Shown piece after piece: positions 50,787 through 60,037 of a stretch of DNA of 64,000 bases (position 1 is the stretch's first letter; each line of letters begins with the position of its first letter). The position numbers were made by a program, and so were the translations under genes. The notes under the pieces were generated by a model that saw only the letters and a list, made by a program, of their open reading frames with translations, made no database searches and had not been told where the DNA came from. Source of the stretch: Micromonospora trifolii (GTDB taxonomy: Bacteria > Actinomycetota > Actinomycetes > Mycobacteriales > Micromonosporaceae); contig NZ_JAKKFD010000020.1 of NCBI RefSeq assembly GCF_022229005.1, positions 113,188-177,187 on the forward strand, read 5' to 3'.

Positions 50787-52088
50787 CTACCGCACGTCCG
50801 GCGGAAGCAGTAACCCGACCTGCTCGACGTGCTGCGTCATCGGGAAGAGGTCGAAGCCCCGTAGCGCCGCCAGCCGCCAACCGAGGTCGGCGAAGGTACG
50901 CACGTCCCGGGCGAAGGCGGCCGGGTCACAGGCCACGTACGCGACCGCCCGCGGGCCGGCCGCGGCCAGCGCGCGGACCACCGGGGCGCCGGCCCCGGAG
51001 CGCGGCGGGTCGAGCACCACCACGTCGACCGGGCCGGTGATCCGTCGGCGGGCCAGCGCGGTCTCCACCCGGGCCGACACCACCTCGACGCTGGGCAGGT
51101 CGGCGAGATTCTCCCGGGCGGCGGCGACACCCTGCGCCGCCGCTTCGACAACTGTCACCCGGCCGGTCGCGCCGACCCGTTCGGCCAGCCCGGCGGCGAA
51201 CAGCCCAGCCCCGCCGTAGAGATCCCAGGCGATCTCGCCGGGCTGCGGGTCCAGCAACTCCAGCACCGCCGTGGAGAGGGTGTCCGCCGCGGCCGGGTGC
51301 ACCTGCCAGAACGCGGACGCGGGCAGCGTCCAGTCCCGTCCGGCGGCGACCTCGCGGACCTCGGTCGGGCCACTGACCGGGGTGGGCACCCCGTCGCGGA
51401 TCTCCGTGACGGTCACGTCCCCGCCGGTGCTGGCGACGGTCTCCACCGCCTCGGCGGCCGGCCAGCGCTGACCGGTGGGGGTGAGCACCGGCAGTTGCTG
51501 GATGGCCGGGTGGGCGATCCGGCAGCGGTCGATCGGCACCACCTCGTGCGAGCGGTGCTTGAGCAGGCCAGCACGGTCCGCGGCGTCGACCGCGTAACGG
51601 ACCCGGGAGCGCCAGCCGAGCAGCCCACCGGGCAACGCCTCGACCCGGACGCCGAGCCGGTCCAGCTCGACGTCGGTCAGCCCGCCGAGGCGCACCAGTT
51701 GCTCGCGGATCACGGCGGTCTTCCAGGCCAGCTGCGCGGCCGGGGCGACATGCTGGAGGTCGCAGCCCCCGCAGGCACCCGGCTTCGCGTACGGGCAGGG
51801 CGGCTCGACCCGGTCCGGTGAGGGTTCCAGCACTGTCACCGCGTCGGCCCGGACGAACCCCCGGTGCACCTCGGTGACCTCGGCGATGACCCGTTCACCG
51901 GGCAGCGCGTGCCGGACGAAGACCACCTGCCCGTCCACCCGGGCGACACAATGACCGCCGGGGGCGACCGCGTCGACGGTCAGTTCGACCCGGTCGGCCT
52001 CGGCCAGGCCCCGCTCGAAGGCCGGCGACGCCGACGGCGTCGCAGGTGTCGCAGGTGTCGCGGTCCGCTGACCGCCCGGCTCAGTCAC
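50787..52088 (-). CDS. TrmA/RlmD-family 5-methyluridine RNA methyltransferase
   Basis: A 433-residue protein. N-terminal low-complexity ATPATPATPSAS, then a TRAM domain (about 28-90), a 4Fe-4S cysteine set (CPYAKPGACGGC), and a Rossmann methyltransferase with IAWDLYGGAGLFAAGLAE, VLDPPRSGAG and the catalytic cysteine in VACDPAAFARDV. It methylates uridine C5 in rRNA or tRNA; which RNA cannot be told. Start GTG 52088 overlaps the end of the permease gene by 8 bp. Confidence 0.9.
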   Translation of the reverse strand: MTEPGGQRTATPATPATPSASPAFERGLAEADRVELTVDAVAPGGHCVARVDGQVVFVRHALPGERVIAEVTEVHRGFVRADAVTVLEPSPDRVEPPCPYAKPGACGGCDLQHVAPAAQLAWKTAVIREQLVRLGGLTDVELDRLGVRVEALPGGLLGWRSRVRYAVDAADRAGLLKHRSHEVVPIDRCRIAHPAIQQLPVLTPTGQRWPAAEAVETVASTGGDVTVTEIRDGVPTPVSGPTEVREVAAGRDWTLPASAFWQVHPAAADTLSTAVLELLDPQPGEIAWDLYGGAGLFAAGLAERVGATGRVTVVEAAAQGVAAARENLADLPSVEVVSARVETALARRRITGPVDVVVLDPPRSGAGAPVVRALAAAGPRAVAYVACDPAAFARDVRTFADLGWRLAALRGFDLFPMTQHVEQVGLLLPPDVR

Positions 52089-54165
52089 GAGTGTTTCCCA
52101 TCGTTTCGCTGTTCTCGGGCCCGCCCTGGCCGGGCGGCGCGGGGGCCACCGGCGGGGTGGCGACCAGCGGCGGCACGGCGCTCCGTGGCCCCCGTGCCGG
52201 GGTCCGGGACAGCGTGGCGTCCAGCCGGTCCAGGTTCTTGCTCGCTGTCGACGCGAGCTGCCACGGCACGCTGACCACCATCACCCCCGGCTCGAAGAGC
52301 AGCCGACCCTTGAGCCGCAGGGCGCTCTGGTTGTGCAGCAGGTTCTCCCACCAACGGCCGACCACGTACTCCGGGATGAACACGGTCACCACGTCCCGGG
52401 GCGACTTGCGGCGGGTGGAGGCGACGAAGTCCAGGATCGGGCGGGTGATCTCCCGGTACGGCGAGTCGATCACGGTGAGCGGGATGGCCATCTCCCGGCG
52501 CTCCCAGTCGGCCTGCAGGTCCCGGGTGTCCTTCTCGTCCACGTTGACGGTCACCGCGGTGAGCGTGTCCGGGCGGGTGGCGCGGGCGTAGGCGATGGCC
52601 CGCAGCGTCGGCTGGTGCAGCTTGCTGACCAGCACGATCGCGTGGTTGCGGGCGGGCAGCACGGCCCGGCCCTCGTCCGGCGGGGTCAGCTCGACGGCGA
52701 TGCGGTCGTAGTGCCGGCGGATCCCCAGCATCAACACGTAGATCACCGCCATCGCCGCGATCGCGATCCAGGCGCCGAGCAGGAACTTGGTGATCAGGAC
52801 GATCACCAGCACCGCACCGGTCAGGCCCGCGCCGAACGTGTTGATCGCCCGGGAGCGGATCATCCGGCGACGCGCCTCCGGGTCCCGCTCGGTGCGCAGG
52901 TGCCGGTTCCAGTGCCGGATCATGCCGACCTGGGAGACGGTGAACGAGACGAAGACCCCGACGATGTAGAGCTGGATCAGCTTCGTCACCTCGGCCTGGA
53001 AGCCCACGATCAGCACGATCGCGAAGAGGGCCAGGAAGGTGATGCCGTTGGAGAAGGCCAGCCGGTCGCCCCGGGTGTGGAACTGGCGGGGAAGGTAGCG
53101 GTCCTGGGCCAGGATCGAGCCGAGCACCGGGAAACCGTTGAACGCGGTGTTCGCGGCCAGGAACAGGATCAGGGCGGTCACCCCGGCCAGCACGTAGAGC
53201 AGGATCGACCCGGAACCGAAGACCGTCTCTCCGAGCTGGGTGGTGACCGTCTTCTGCACGTACCCCTCGGGGCCGGAGACGATCTGGAGGTTCGGATCCT
53301 CGACGAACTGGAGGTGGGTCAGCCGGGCCAGCCAGATGATCCCGACCAGCATGCTCACCGAGATGGTGCCGAGCAGCAGCAGGGTGGTGGCGGCGTTGCG
53401 GCTCTTCGGCGCCTTGAACGCCGGCACCCCGTTGGAGATCGCCTCCACGCCGGTGAGCGCGGCGGCACCCGAGCTGAACGTCCGCAGCAGCAGGAAGACG
53501 AGCGCGAAACCGGTCACGCTGTGCTCGGCCTGGATCACCAGGTCGGCGCTCGGCGCGCGAAGCTCGTCGCCCAGCACGAAGACCCGGAACAGCCCGGTGA
53601 GCAGCATCCCGAGCATCACGATCACGAAGCCGTAGGTGGGGATGGCGAACGCCGTGCCCGACTCGCGCAGCCCACGCAGGTTGACGGCGGTGAGCAGGAC
53701 CACCGCGCTCACCGCGATCAGGACCTTGTGGGTGGCCACGAACGGCACCACGGAGCCCAGGTTGGCCACTCCGGAGGAGACCGACACCGCCACCGTGAGC
53801 ACGTAGTCGACCAGCAGGGCGCTGGCCACCCCGACGCCGAACTTCGGCCCCAGGTTGACAGTTGCCACCTCGTAGTCGCCGCCACCGGACGGGTAGGCGT
53901 GCACGTTCTGCCGGTAGCTCGCCACCACGGTGAGCATGACCACGACCACGGCCAGCGCGATCCACGGCGAGAAGAAGTACGCGGACGCACCGGCGATGGA
54001 GAGGGTCAGCAGGATCTCGTCGGGCGCGTACGCGACGCTGGACAGCGCGTCGGAGGCGAACACGGGTAGCGCGATGCGCTTCGGCAGGAGGGTGTGCTGA
54101 AGCCGGTCGGACCGGAACGGTCGACCGAGAAGAAGCCGCTTCAGCAGCGAGGTGGGACTGGCCAC
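52081..54165 (-). CDS. KimA-like APC-superfamily potassium permease
   Basis: A 694-residue protein. About 12 TM helices (about 40-460) of the APC fold with the KUP/KimA-like stretch ALPVFASDALSSVAYAPDEILLTL and PSGGGDYEVA. The C-terminal 200 residues form a cytoplasmic USP-like domain (HAIVLVSKLHQPTLRAIAYA, DVVTVFIPEYVVGRWWENLLHNQSALRLKGRL), then a Pro-rich tail. In Bacillus the related KimA imports K+ and is inhibited by c-di-AMP. The neighbouring divergent TrkA genes strengthen the K+ assignment. GTG 54165 is chosen for a TACTCT box 8 nt upstream; ATG 54216 is the alternative. Confidence 0.82.
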   Translation of the reverse strand: MASPTSLLKRLLLGRPFRSDRLQHTLLPKRIALPVFASDALSSVAYAPDEILLTLSIAGASAYFFSPWIALAVVVVMLTVVASYRQNVHAYPSGGGDYEVATVNLGPKFGVGVASALLVDYVLTVAVSVSSGVANLGSVVPFVATHKVLIAVSAVVLLTAVNLRGLRESGTAFAIPTYGFVIVMLGMLLTGLFRVFVLGDELRAPSADLVIQAEHSVTGFALVFLLLRTFSSGAAALTGVEAISNGVPAFKAPKSRNAATTLLLLGTISVSMLVGIIWLARLTHLQFVEDPNLQIVSGPEGYVQKTVTTQLGETVFGSGSILLYVLAGVTALILFLAANTAFNGFPVLGSILAQDRYLPRQFHTRGDRLAFSNGITFLALFAIVLIVGFQAEVTKLIQLYIVGVFVSFTVSQVGMIRHWNRHLRTERDPEARRRMIRSRAINTFGAGLTGAVLVIVLITKFLLGAWIAIAAMAVIYVLMLGIRRHYDRIAVELTPPDEGRAVLPARNHAIVLVSKLHQPTLRAIAYARATRPDTLTAVTVNVDEKDTRDLQADWERREMAIPLTVIDSPYREITRPILDFVASTRRKSPRDVVTVFIPEYVVGRWWENLLHNQSALRLKGRLLFEPGVMVVSVPWQLASTASKNLDRLDATLSRTPARGPRSAVPPLVATPPVAPAPPGQGGPENSETMGNTRD

Positions 54166-54173
54166 GAACGCCA

Positions 54174-54179
54174 AGAGTA
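54174..54179 (-). promoter_or_regulatory. -10 box for the KimA-like permease gene
   Basis: On the minus strand TACTCT lies 8 nt before GTG 54165, with no Shine-Dalgarno. Confidence 0.35.
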
Positions 54180-54328
54180 CGACCACCTCGGTGGGGGCGC
54201 GGGGGTGGGCGATCACCGCTGCTCACGACGGCGGGGTACGGTCGGTCCCCGCTCGTGACCGGGACGTGGCAGGCTCGCACTCGAAGGCCACCGACAGCGG
54301 GAGCGGGACGCACCTTGGGAGGGACAGC

Positions 54329-54994
54329 GTGCACGTCGTGATCATGGGATGTGGTCGGGTCGGATCGACCCTCGCCCACAGCCTGGAGTCCCGAGGGCAC
54401 TCGGTGGCGGTGATCGACCAGGACGCCGACGCCTTCCGCCGGCTCGGCCCCGACTTCGCCGGGATCACTGTGACCGGGGCCGGTTTCGACGGCGAGGTGC
54501 TCCGACAGGCCGGCATCGAGCGCGCGGACGCCTTCGCGGCGGTGTCGAGCGGCGACAACTCCAACATCATCTCGGCCCGACTGGCCCGCGAGACGTTCGG
54601 CGTGTCCCGGGTCGCCGCCCGCATCTACGACCAGCGCCGGGCGCAGGTCTACGAGCGGCTGGGCATCCCGACCGTGGCGACAGTGCGGTGGACGGCGGAC
54701 CGGATGCTGCGACACCTGGTGCCGGAGGGCAACGTGGAGATCTTCCGCGACCCCACGAGCACTGTGTCGATCGTCGAGGTGCCCGTACACAAGGACTGGA
54801 TCGGCCGACCGGTGCGGACGCTGGAGGACGCGACCGGGGCGCGGGTGGCCTACCTGATCCGCTTCGGCATCGGCACGCTGCCCACCGGCTCCGCCGTCAT
54901 TCAGGAGGGCGACCAGGTGTTCATGCTGGTCAGCGATGACATCGTGGCGACTGTCACGTCGGTGGCGGCGACGCCGCCGGAAGGAGGGCACTGA
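54329..54994 (+). CDS. TrkA family (RCK) potassium regulatory protein 1
   Basis: A 221-residue protein: RCK_N with NAD-binding motif MGCGRVGSTLAHSLESRGHSVAVIDQD and an RCK_C domain (about 135-215). GTG 54329 follows GGGAGGG. This stand-alone RCK resembles mycobacterial CeoB/TrkA-type proteins that gate K+ transporters by sensing nucleotides. The gene is 3 nt from its partner and divergent from the permease gene. Confidence 0.9.
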   Translation: MHVVIMGCGRVGSTLAHSLESRGHSVAVIDQDADAFRRLGPDFAGITVTGAGFDGEVLRQAGIERADAFAAVSSGDNSNIISARLARETFGVSRVAARIYDQRRAQVYERLGIPTVATVRWTADRMLRHLVPEGNVEIFRDPTSTVSIVEVPVHKDWIGRPVRTLEDATGARVAYLIRFGIGTLPTGSAVIQEGDQVFMLVSDDIVATVTSVAATPPEGGH

Positions 54995-54997
54995 GCC

Positions 54998-55687
54998 ATG
55001 CGGGTCGCCATCGCGGGCGCGGGCAACGTGGGCCGCTCGATTGCCCAGGAGTTGATCGACAACGGCCACCAGGTGATGCTCATCGAGCGCCAGCCCAAGA
55101 TGCTGCGCCCGGACCGGGTGCCGGCCGCCGATTGGGTGCTGGCCGACGCGTGCGAAGTGGCAAGCCTGGAGGAGGCGAACATCGCCGGGTGCGACGTGGT
55201 GGTCGCGGCGACCGGCGACGACAAGACCAACCTGGTGCTGTCGCTGCTGGCCAAGACCGAGTTCGCGGTGCCCCGCGTGGTCGCCCGGGTCAACCGGGCC
55301 GAGAACGAGTGGTTGTTCACCGAGCAGTGGGGCGTGGACGTCGCGGTGAGCAAGCCGCGGGTGATGGCCGCGCTCGTCGAGGAGGCGGTCACCGTCGGCG
55401 ACCTGGTCCGGCTGATGACCTTCCGACAGGGCGAGGCGAACCTCGTCGAGATCACCCTGCCGCCGACCGCCCCCTACGTCGGTCGGCCGATCCACGCCGT
55501 GCCGCTGCCCCGCGACTCCGCACTGGTGGCGATCCTGCGCGGCAAGCGGGTCCTGGTGCCCAGCCCGGACGACCCGATCGAGGCCGGCGACGAGCTGATC
55601 TTCGTTTGCACCGCGGAGGTGGAGGACGAGGTCCGCGCGGTGATCCTCGGGCCGGACAGCGTCGAACGGACCCGCAGCTCACGCTGA
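54998..55687 (+). CDS. TrkA family (RCK) potassium regulatory protein 2
   Basis: A 229-residue RCK protein: VAIAGAGNVGRSIAQELIDNGHQVMLIER for NAD binding and a C-terminal TrkA_C domain (about 145-222, EITLPPTAPYVGRPIHAVPLP). GGAGGG precedes ATG 54998 within the end of the first RCK gene. The two probably form a hetero-octameric gating ring for a membrane K+ transporter, plausibly the KimA-like permease or another system outside the window. Confidence 0.9.
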   Translation: MRVAIAGAGNVGRSIAQELIDNGHQVMLIERQPKMLRPDRVPAADWVLADACEVASLEEANIAGCDVVVAATGDDKTNLVLSLLAKTEFAVPRVVARVNRAENEWLFTEQWGVDVAVSKPRVMAALVEEAVTVGDLVRLMTFRQGEANLVEITLPPTAPYVGRPIHAVPLPRDSALVAILRGKRVLVPSPDDPIEAGDELIFVCTAEVEDEVRAVILGPDSVERTRSSR

Positions 55688-55729
55688 CCGCGACGGGCGC
55701 GCTGAGCGGGCCGGGTGACCCGGCGTCGC

Positions 55730-56413
55730 TCAGGCGCTGGGCAGCGGGGCCGGCGGCGACTCCCGGGTGACCCGGCGCACCGTCCAGACCGTGATCAGCA
55801 ACAGCAGCGCGTACGGCGGGTAGCCGAGCGCCAGCCGGGCCACGCCCAGGGCGGTGTCCTGGTGGGCCAGGTAGAGCCCGGCCTGCACGCCCACCTTGGC
55901 CAGCCAGACCACACCCCAGAGCACTGTCAGCTGGGTGAAGGTGCGCACCAGCTTCGGGTCGGTCCGCCACTCCGAACGGCCCTTGGCCACCAACACCGAC
56001 CAGATCCAGCCCACCAGCGGCTGCCGGATCGCGGCCGAGATCAGCAGGGCGATGCCGTAGCCGATGCCGTAGAGGATGCCGGGAAGGTAGAAGTCACGCT
56101 CGTCGCCGGTACGCCACGCGATGGCCGCGCCGACGCCGACGCCGAAGAGCCCGTTGACGGCGTGCCGGATCGGCCGACGCTGGGTCAGCCTCAGCCCGGC
56201 GATCAGCACGGCGACCGCGATCGACGCGATCACCGCCGGCCGCAGCTCGCCGATGATGTTGGCGACGACGAACACCACGACCGGGATGCTGGACTCGACC
56301 AGCCCGCGCCAGCCGCCGAGCTGGTCGGCCATCTGCTCGGCGATCGTCGGCAGCGGCTCCTCGTCCTGAGGGTCGGTATCCGGCTGTGCCGCCCGGTCCT
56401 GTCCCGTCGTCAT
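55730..56413 (-). CDS. DUF3159 family membrane protein
   Basis: A 227-residue protein. An acidic cytoplasmic N-terminus leads to five or six TM helices (about 40-62, 66-84, 93-110, 120-138, 160-190, 195-212). Signatures LVESSIPVVVFVVANII and RQPLVGWIWSVLV match DUF3159, a conserved actinobacterial family in the dut neighbourhood. Function unknown. It starts the minus-strand block's distal part and ends 42 nt from the convergent TrkA gene. Confidence 0.85.
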   Translation of the reverse strand: MTTGQDRAAQPDTDPQDEEPLPTIAEQMADQLGGWRGLVESSIPVVVFVVANIIGELRPAVIASIAVAVLIAGLRLTQRRPIRHAVNGLFGVGVGAAIAWRTGDERDFYLPGILYGIGYGIALLISAAIRQPLVGWIWSVLVAKGRSEWRTDPKLVRTFTQLTVLWGVVWLAKVGVQAGLYLAHQDTALGVARLALGYPPYALLLLITVWTVRRVTRESPPAPLPSA

Positions 56414-56438
56414 CGCCGGCCTTCCGTCCGCAGTGCCG

Positions 56439-56819
56439 TCACTTGGGCGAGTCCAGCTCGTAGTAGGGGTTGTAGATGACCTTGCGGTCGTCCCGCACGG
56501 CCATCCGGCCACGGGCGGTCAGATGCCGGCCCGGCTCGATCCCGGCGATGTGCCGTCGCCCCAGCCAGACCAGTGTGACCACGTCACTGCCGTCGTACAG
56601 GTCGGCCTCAAGGGTGGGCAGGTTGGTGCGCGGCGTGTAGACCACGGTGCGCAGCCGACCGGCGACCGAGACCAGCTGACCCCGGGAGCACTGCTGGGCA
56701 GGGATCCCGCCGCACTCGGCGCTCTCCCGACGCAGCTCCTGCGCGTCGATCTCGGCCTCGCTGGCGGTGAACCTCTGCAGGATGCGCCGTAGCGACACCC
56801 GGCCCTCGTCGGTCGTCAT
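56439..56819 (-). CDS. OB-fold nucleic-acid-binding protein
   Basis: A 126-residue protein. A short helical N-terminus (GRVSLRRILQRFTASEAEIDAQELRRE) is followed by a five-strand OB-fold (VAGRLRTVVYTPRTNLPTLEADLYDGSDVVTLVWLGRRHIAGIEPGRHLTARGRM), the tRNA_anti-like class. Seen in this position across actinobacteria; substrate unknown. GGAGG precedes the ATG. Confidence 0.85.
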   Translation of the reverse strand: MTTDEGRVSLRRILQRFTASEAEIDAQELRRESAECGGIPAQQCSRGQLVSVAGRLRTVVYTPRTNLPTLEADLYDGSDVVTLVWLGRRHIAGIEPGRHLTARGRMAVRDDRKVIYNPYYELDSPK

Positions 56820-56933
56820 GACCTCCGCGTCACCCTCTCCACGCTCGCCGTCCCCGGCCGGCCCCGGCGGCGCCGGAACCGTGCCGCCAGCGTACGCCGA
56901 CGGGGCTGGTTCCGGCGGGCCGGTGCGCGCGGG

Positions 56934-57596
56934 TCAGACCTGACGCGGCGCGGCCGCGGCGTCGCCCGCCTCGGCCTCGGCCTGGTCGGCGATTTCCCGG
57001 GGCAGCCGCAGCGGCAGCGGCTCGCGGACCGGCTTCGCCTCCTGCCCACGGTCGACCACCAGGCCGTCCAGGCACTCGACGAGCGGCCCTGCCATGGTCG
57101 GGTCGGTGGCCACCGGACCCTGGAACACGCCCCGGACCATCCAGCGCGGCCCGTCGATTCCCACGAACCGCAGGTTCGTCGGGCCGTCCGGGGTGGTCAC
57201 CTGGGCGTGCAGCTCCGGCCCGTACTCGCCGGCGACCTCCTGCGCGTTCGCGCCGTCGCGGAGCAGCGACTGCCGGATCTCCTCGCGCACCTCGTCCCAG
57301 ATCCCCTCGGACCGGGGGGCGGCGAAGACGCCCAACTGGAGCGCGTTGTCACCGTGCACCAGCACCACCTGCTGGATCACGCCCTGCGGGTCGGCCTGCA
57401 CCCGCACCTCGACGTCGGCGATCGCCGGGATGTGCAGGCTGCCCAGGTCGAGTCGCTGCACGTCGTCGTAGCTCTCGGAGATGTCGTACGGGCCGCGCTC
57501 CAGCGTCGGCGTCGCATCGCCCTGGTCCGGGACCGGGGTAGCCCGCTCGTCACGGGTCTGCCGCTCCGCATCGGCCCGCTTTCGGGAGAAGATCAC
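56934..57596 (-). CDS. DUF3710 family protein
   Basis: A 220-residue soluble protein (GTG start, MIFSRKRADAERQ): central conserved segment GPYDISESYDDVQRLDLGSLHIPA, then VVLVHGDNALQLGVFAAPRSEGIWDEVREEI and LRFVGIDGPRWMVRGVFQG. These match DUF3710, found between dut and the OB-fold gene in actinobacteria. Function unknown. The start follows GGAGGG, 9 nt upstream. Confidence 0.85.
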   Translation of the reverse strand: MIFSRKRADAERQTRDERATPVPDQGDATPTLERGPYDISESYDDVQRLDLGSLHIPAIADVEVRVQADPQGVIQQVVLVHGDNALQLGVFAAPRSEGIWDEVREEIRQSLLRDGANAQEVAGEYGPELHAQVTTPDGPTNLRFVGIDGPRWMVRGVFQGPVATDPTMAGPLVECLDGLVVDRGQEAKPVREPLPLRLPREIADQAEAEAGDAAAAPRQV

Positions 57597-57621
57597 TGCG
57601 CCTGCCCTCCGCTGTTCACAC

Positions 57622-58158
57622 TCACCCTGCCACCTCTTCCGTCTGCCCGCGGCCCGGCTCGCTCGGCCGCCGCTCGACCCGGTCCTGGCCCGTCGGCGAC
57701 GGCACCAGCCCGGCGTGCCCACCGGTGGACCCGTGCCCACCGGTCCCGCGCCGGGACGCGGGCAGCTCGACCACCGGCTCGAACCGCGCCCGCGCGACCT
57801 GCTGGACCACGAGCTGCGCGATCCGATCGCCGCGGGAGATCTTCGCCGGCGCATCCCGATCATGATTGATCAGGTTGACCAGGATCTCACCCCGGTAGCC
57901 GGCGTCGACCGTACCGGGCGCGTTGAGCACCGTCACGCCGAGCCTGGCCGCCAGACCGGAGCGGGGATGGACCAGGCCGACGTACCCCTCCGGCAGCGCG
58001 ATGGCCACGCCGGTGGGCACCAGGGCACGGCCGCCGGGTGGCAGCTCCACGTCTGCGGCCGCCACCAGGTCGGCCCCGGCGTCGCCGGGATGGGCGTACG
58101 TGGGCAGCGGCAGCTCCGGGTCGAGCATCTGCACAGGCACGGGTACGACGTCGGTCAC
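57622..58158 (-). CDS. dut: dUTP diphosphatase
   Basis: A 178-residue trimeric dUTPase that hydrolyses dUTP to dUMP, keeping uracil out of DNA and feeding dTMP synthesis. The motifs run in order: HPGDAGADL (I), [11 protein letters not shown] (II/III), [13 protein letters not shown] (III), RGDRIAQLV (IV) and [11 protein letters not shown] (V, the P-loop-like tail). A 30-residue basic/Gly-rich extension follows. GTG 58158 with GAGGGG upstream gives the typical N-terminus. Confidence 0.95.
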   Translation of the reverse strand: MTDVVPVPVQMLDPELPLPTYAHPGDAGADLVAAADVELPPGGRALVPTGVAIALPEGYVGLVHPRSGLAARLGVTVLNAPGTVDAGYRGEILVNLINHDRDAPAKISRGDRIAQLVVQQVARARFEPVVELPASRRGTGGHGSTGGHAGLVPSPTGQDRVERRPSEPGRGQTEEVAG

Positions 58159-58229
58159 GGGTCCCCTCTTCCGTCCGGTTCGCGGGGTGACCCTGCCATC
58201 CTGCCGGTTCGTCGAGCCGCCGTGCGCCG

Positions 58230-58235
58230 TACCCT
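58230..58235 (+). promoter_or_regulatory. -10 box of leaderless DUF3093 gene
   Basis: TACCCT is 7 nt before GTG 58243. Confidence 0.5.
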
Positions 58236-58242
58236 CGCAGGA

Positions 58243-58776
58243 GTGAGCATGTCGCCCTCCCCGTCCGCCGATCAGCCGCCGGTCGCCGCCCGCTCGGCGT
58301 ACACCGAGCGACTGGATCTGCCCTGGTGGCTGTGGCTGGCCGGGTTGGTGGCCGCCGCGTTGCTGGCCGTCGAGATCTGGATGGGCGCCTCCGGCGTCCG
58401 CGCCTGGCTGCCGTTCGCCGTGCTGGTGCCGTTGACCGCTGTCGGGCTGTGGTGGCTGGGCCGGATCCGGGTCGGGGTGACCGATGCCGAGCTGCGGGTG
58501 GACGACGCCCGCCTGCCGGTCCGATTCGTGGCCGACGTGGTGCCGCTGGACGTGGCCGGCCGCCGTGAGGTGCTCGGCGTCGGCGCGGACCCGCTCGCCT
58601 TCGTGGTGCAGCGACCGTGGATCGGCGGCGCCGTGCAGGTGGTCCTCGACGATCCTGCGGATCCGACCCCGTTCTGGGTGGTGAGCACCCGCCACCCGGT
58701 CGAGCTGGCCGAGGCGGTGCTGACCGCACGGGACGCCCTGGCGGCTACCCACCCGACGGCGGGCGAGCCGGGCTGA
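58243..58776 (+). CDS. DUF3093 family membrane protein
   Basis: A 177-residue protein: two TM helices (about 27-45 and 52-70, [21 protein letters not shown] and [19 protein letters not shown]), then a cytoplasmic PH-like domain ([40 protein letters not shown]). This is DUF3093, conserved beside dut in actinobacteria. GTG 58243 is favoured by the -10 spacing; ATG 58249 is two codons inside. Confidence 0.85.
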   Translation: MSMSPSPSADQPPVAARSAYTERLDLPWWLWLAGLVAAALLAVEIWMGASGVRAWLPFAVLVPLTAVGLWWLGRIRVGVTDAELRVDDARLPVRFVADVVPLDVAGRREVLGVGADPLAFVVQRPWIGGAVQVVLDDPADPTPFWVVSTRHPVELAEAVLTARDALAATHPTAGEPG

Positions 58777-58793
58777 CCCGACGGCGAAGCCGC

Positions 58794-59621
58794 TCAGGTG
58801 CCGGTCGGTGGGCCAGGGAGGGCCGCCGGTGGCGCGGGCCGGGCGATGCCCCGCCGACGCAGGTCCACCTGGAGTTGCTCGGCCATCTGCTGGGTGGCCC
58901 GGCGGTTGAGGAAGCTGGCCACCGCCGCTCCGGTCAGGAACGGCCCGAGCGTGGTGAGGTTGCGACCGAAGCGCCGCAGCAGCATGTCCCGCAGCTCCTT
59001 GCGGGCGGCGGTGCCGAGCACCGCCCCCACTCCCACACCGGGCACCATCGGGTTGACGCCGCGTTGAGTGGCCCAGGAGTGCACCAGCGCGACCGCCCGT
59101 TGGCTGCCGACGGCGGGTAGCGCCACGCCGTGGATCTCGTGCAGCTCGCCGACGAGTTTCAGCTCCACCGCCACCACGGCCACGGTCTCGGCGGCGAGCA
59201 GCACCGGCGCGGAGAGCAGGGTCGGGGCCACCGTCCACTCGACGGCGGCGACGCCCCCACCGGCCGCGCCGATCGCGGCGGTGGTCCTCGACGCGTTGCG
59301 GATGAGCCGGTCGGCCAGGGCGGCGTCGTCCAGGCCGGGGAAGTGCTGACGCAGCGTGTCCAGGTCCCGTACCGGCACGTGCGGGGCGATGTCGGCGACG
59401 GCGTCGACCATCCACCGCACGGCGGCGCGCGGCTTGAACAGGTCGGAGACGCCCCGCGCACGGGCCTGACCGACCATCCGGGTCAGCAGTTGGCGGCGTC
59501 GGGCCGGTGCGATGTCGTCAGCGGTCAACGCCGCGACGGTGGCACCAAGGTCGTCCGTGCCACCGTCGGTGACACCGGGCTTGTCCGTACCGCCCTCGGT
59601 GGTGCCGCCTCGATCGCTCAT
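58794..59621 (-). CDS. Hypothetical protein with central hydrophobic hairpin
   Basis: A 275-residue protein with a Gly/Thr-rich N-terminus, a helical middle, and two hydrophobic segments around residues 115-155 ([53 protein letters not shown]), followed by another at about 200-235. The overall pattern is somewhat like EcsC-type proteins, but I cannot assign a family. The start is supported by GGAGG. It is convergent with DUF3093. Confidence 0.7.
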   Translation of the reverse strand: MSDRGGTTEGGTDKPGVTDGGTDDLGATVAALTADDIAPARRRQLLTRMVGQARARGVSDLFKPRAAVRWMVDAVADIAPHVPVRDLDTLRQHFPGLDDAALADRLIRNASRTTAAIGAAGGGVAAVEWTVAPTLLSAPVLLAAETVAVVAVELKLVGELHEIHGVALPAVGSQRAVALVHSWATQRGVNPMVPGVGVGAVLGTAARKELRDMLLRRFGRNLTTLGPFLTGAAVASFLNRRATQQMAEQLQVDLRRRGIARPAPPAALPGPPTGT

Positions 59622-59740
59622 CGGACCTCCCGGTGCTGTGGCTACCCGCTACGAGTCAAGCAGGTACCCACCGCTGCCGCATGCCTACACCGGCAGCGGC
59701 GACCCCGTTCAGGAGGCCGCCGCCGGTGTTGTTGTGGTTG

Positions 59741-60037
59741 TCAGACGCACTCGCGGCAGATCAGCTCGCCGTTACGCTCGACCGCCAGCTGGCTACGGTG
59801 GTGGACCAGGAAGCAGCGGGCGCACCGGAACTCGTCCTGCTGCATCGGAAGCACCTTGACCGTGAGCTCCTCGTCGGCCAGATCGGCACCGGGCAGCTCA
59901 AAGCTCTCGGCCACCTCGGCCTCGTCGACGTCCACCGCGCCCGACTGTGAGTCGACGCGCCGTGCCTTGAGCTCTTCCAGGCTGTCCTCGCCGAGGTCGA
60001 CCTCGTCGCGACGCGGGGCGTCGTAGTCGGTGGCCAT
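59741..60037 (-). CDS. DUF4193 zinc-ribbon protein
   Basis: A 98-residue protein starting MATDYDAPRRDEVDLGEDSLEELKARR, with a C-terminal zinc ribbon FRCARCFLVHHRSQLA ... LICREC (two CxxC pairs). DUF4193 is confined to actinobacteria and lies near hrdB. It may bind RNA polymerase or nucleic acid, which is inference only. Confidence 0.88.
   Translation of the reverse strand: MATDYDAPRRDEVDLGEDSLEELKARRVDSQSGAVDVDEAEVAESFELPGADLADEELTVKVLPMQQDEFRCARCFLVHHRSQLAVERNGELICRECV

Noticed and set aside
52085..55495. An 1136-codon minus-strand frame across the permease and TrkA genes
   Set aside because: It is a different frame from the real permease and antisense to both TrkA genes, with no recognisable domains.
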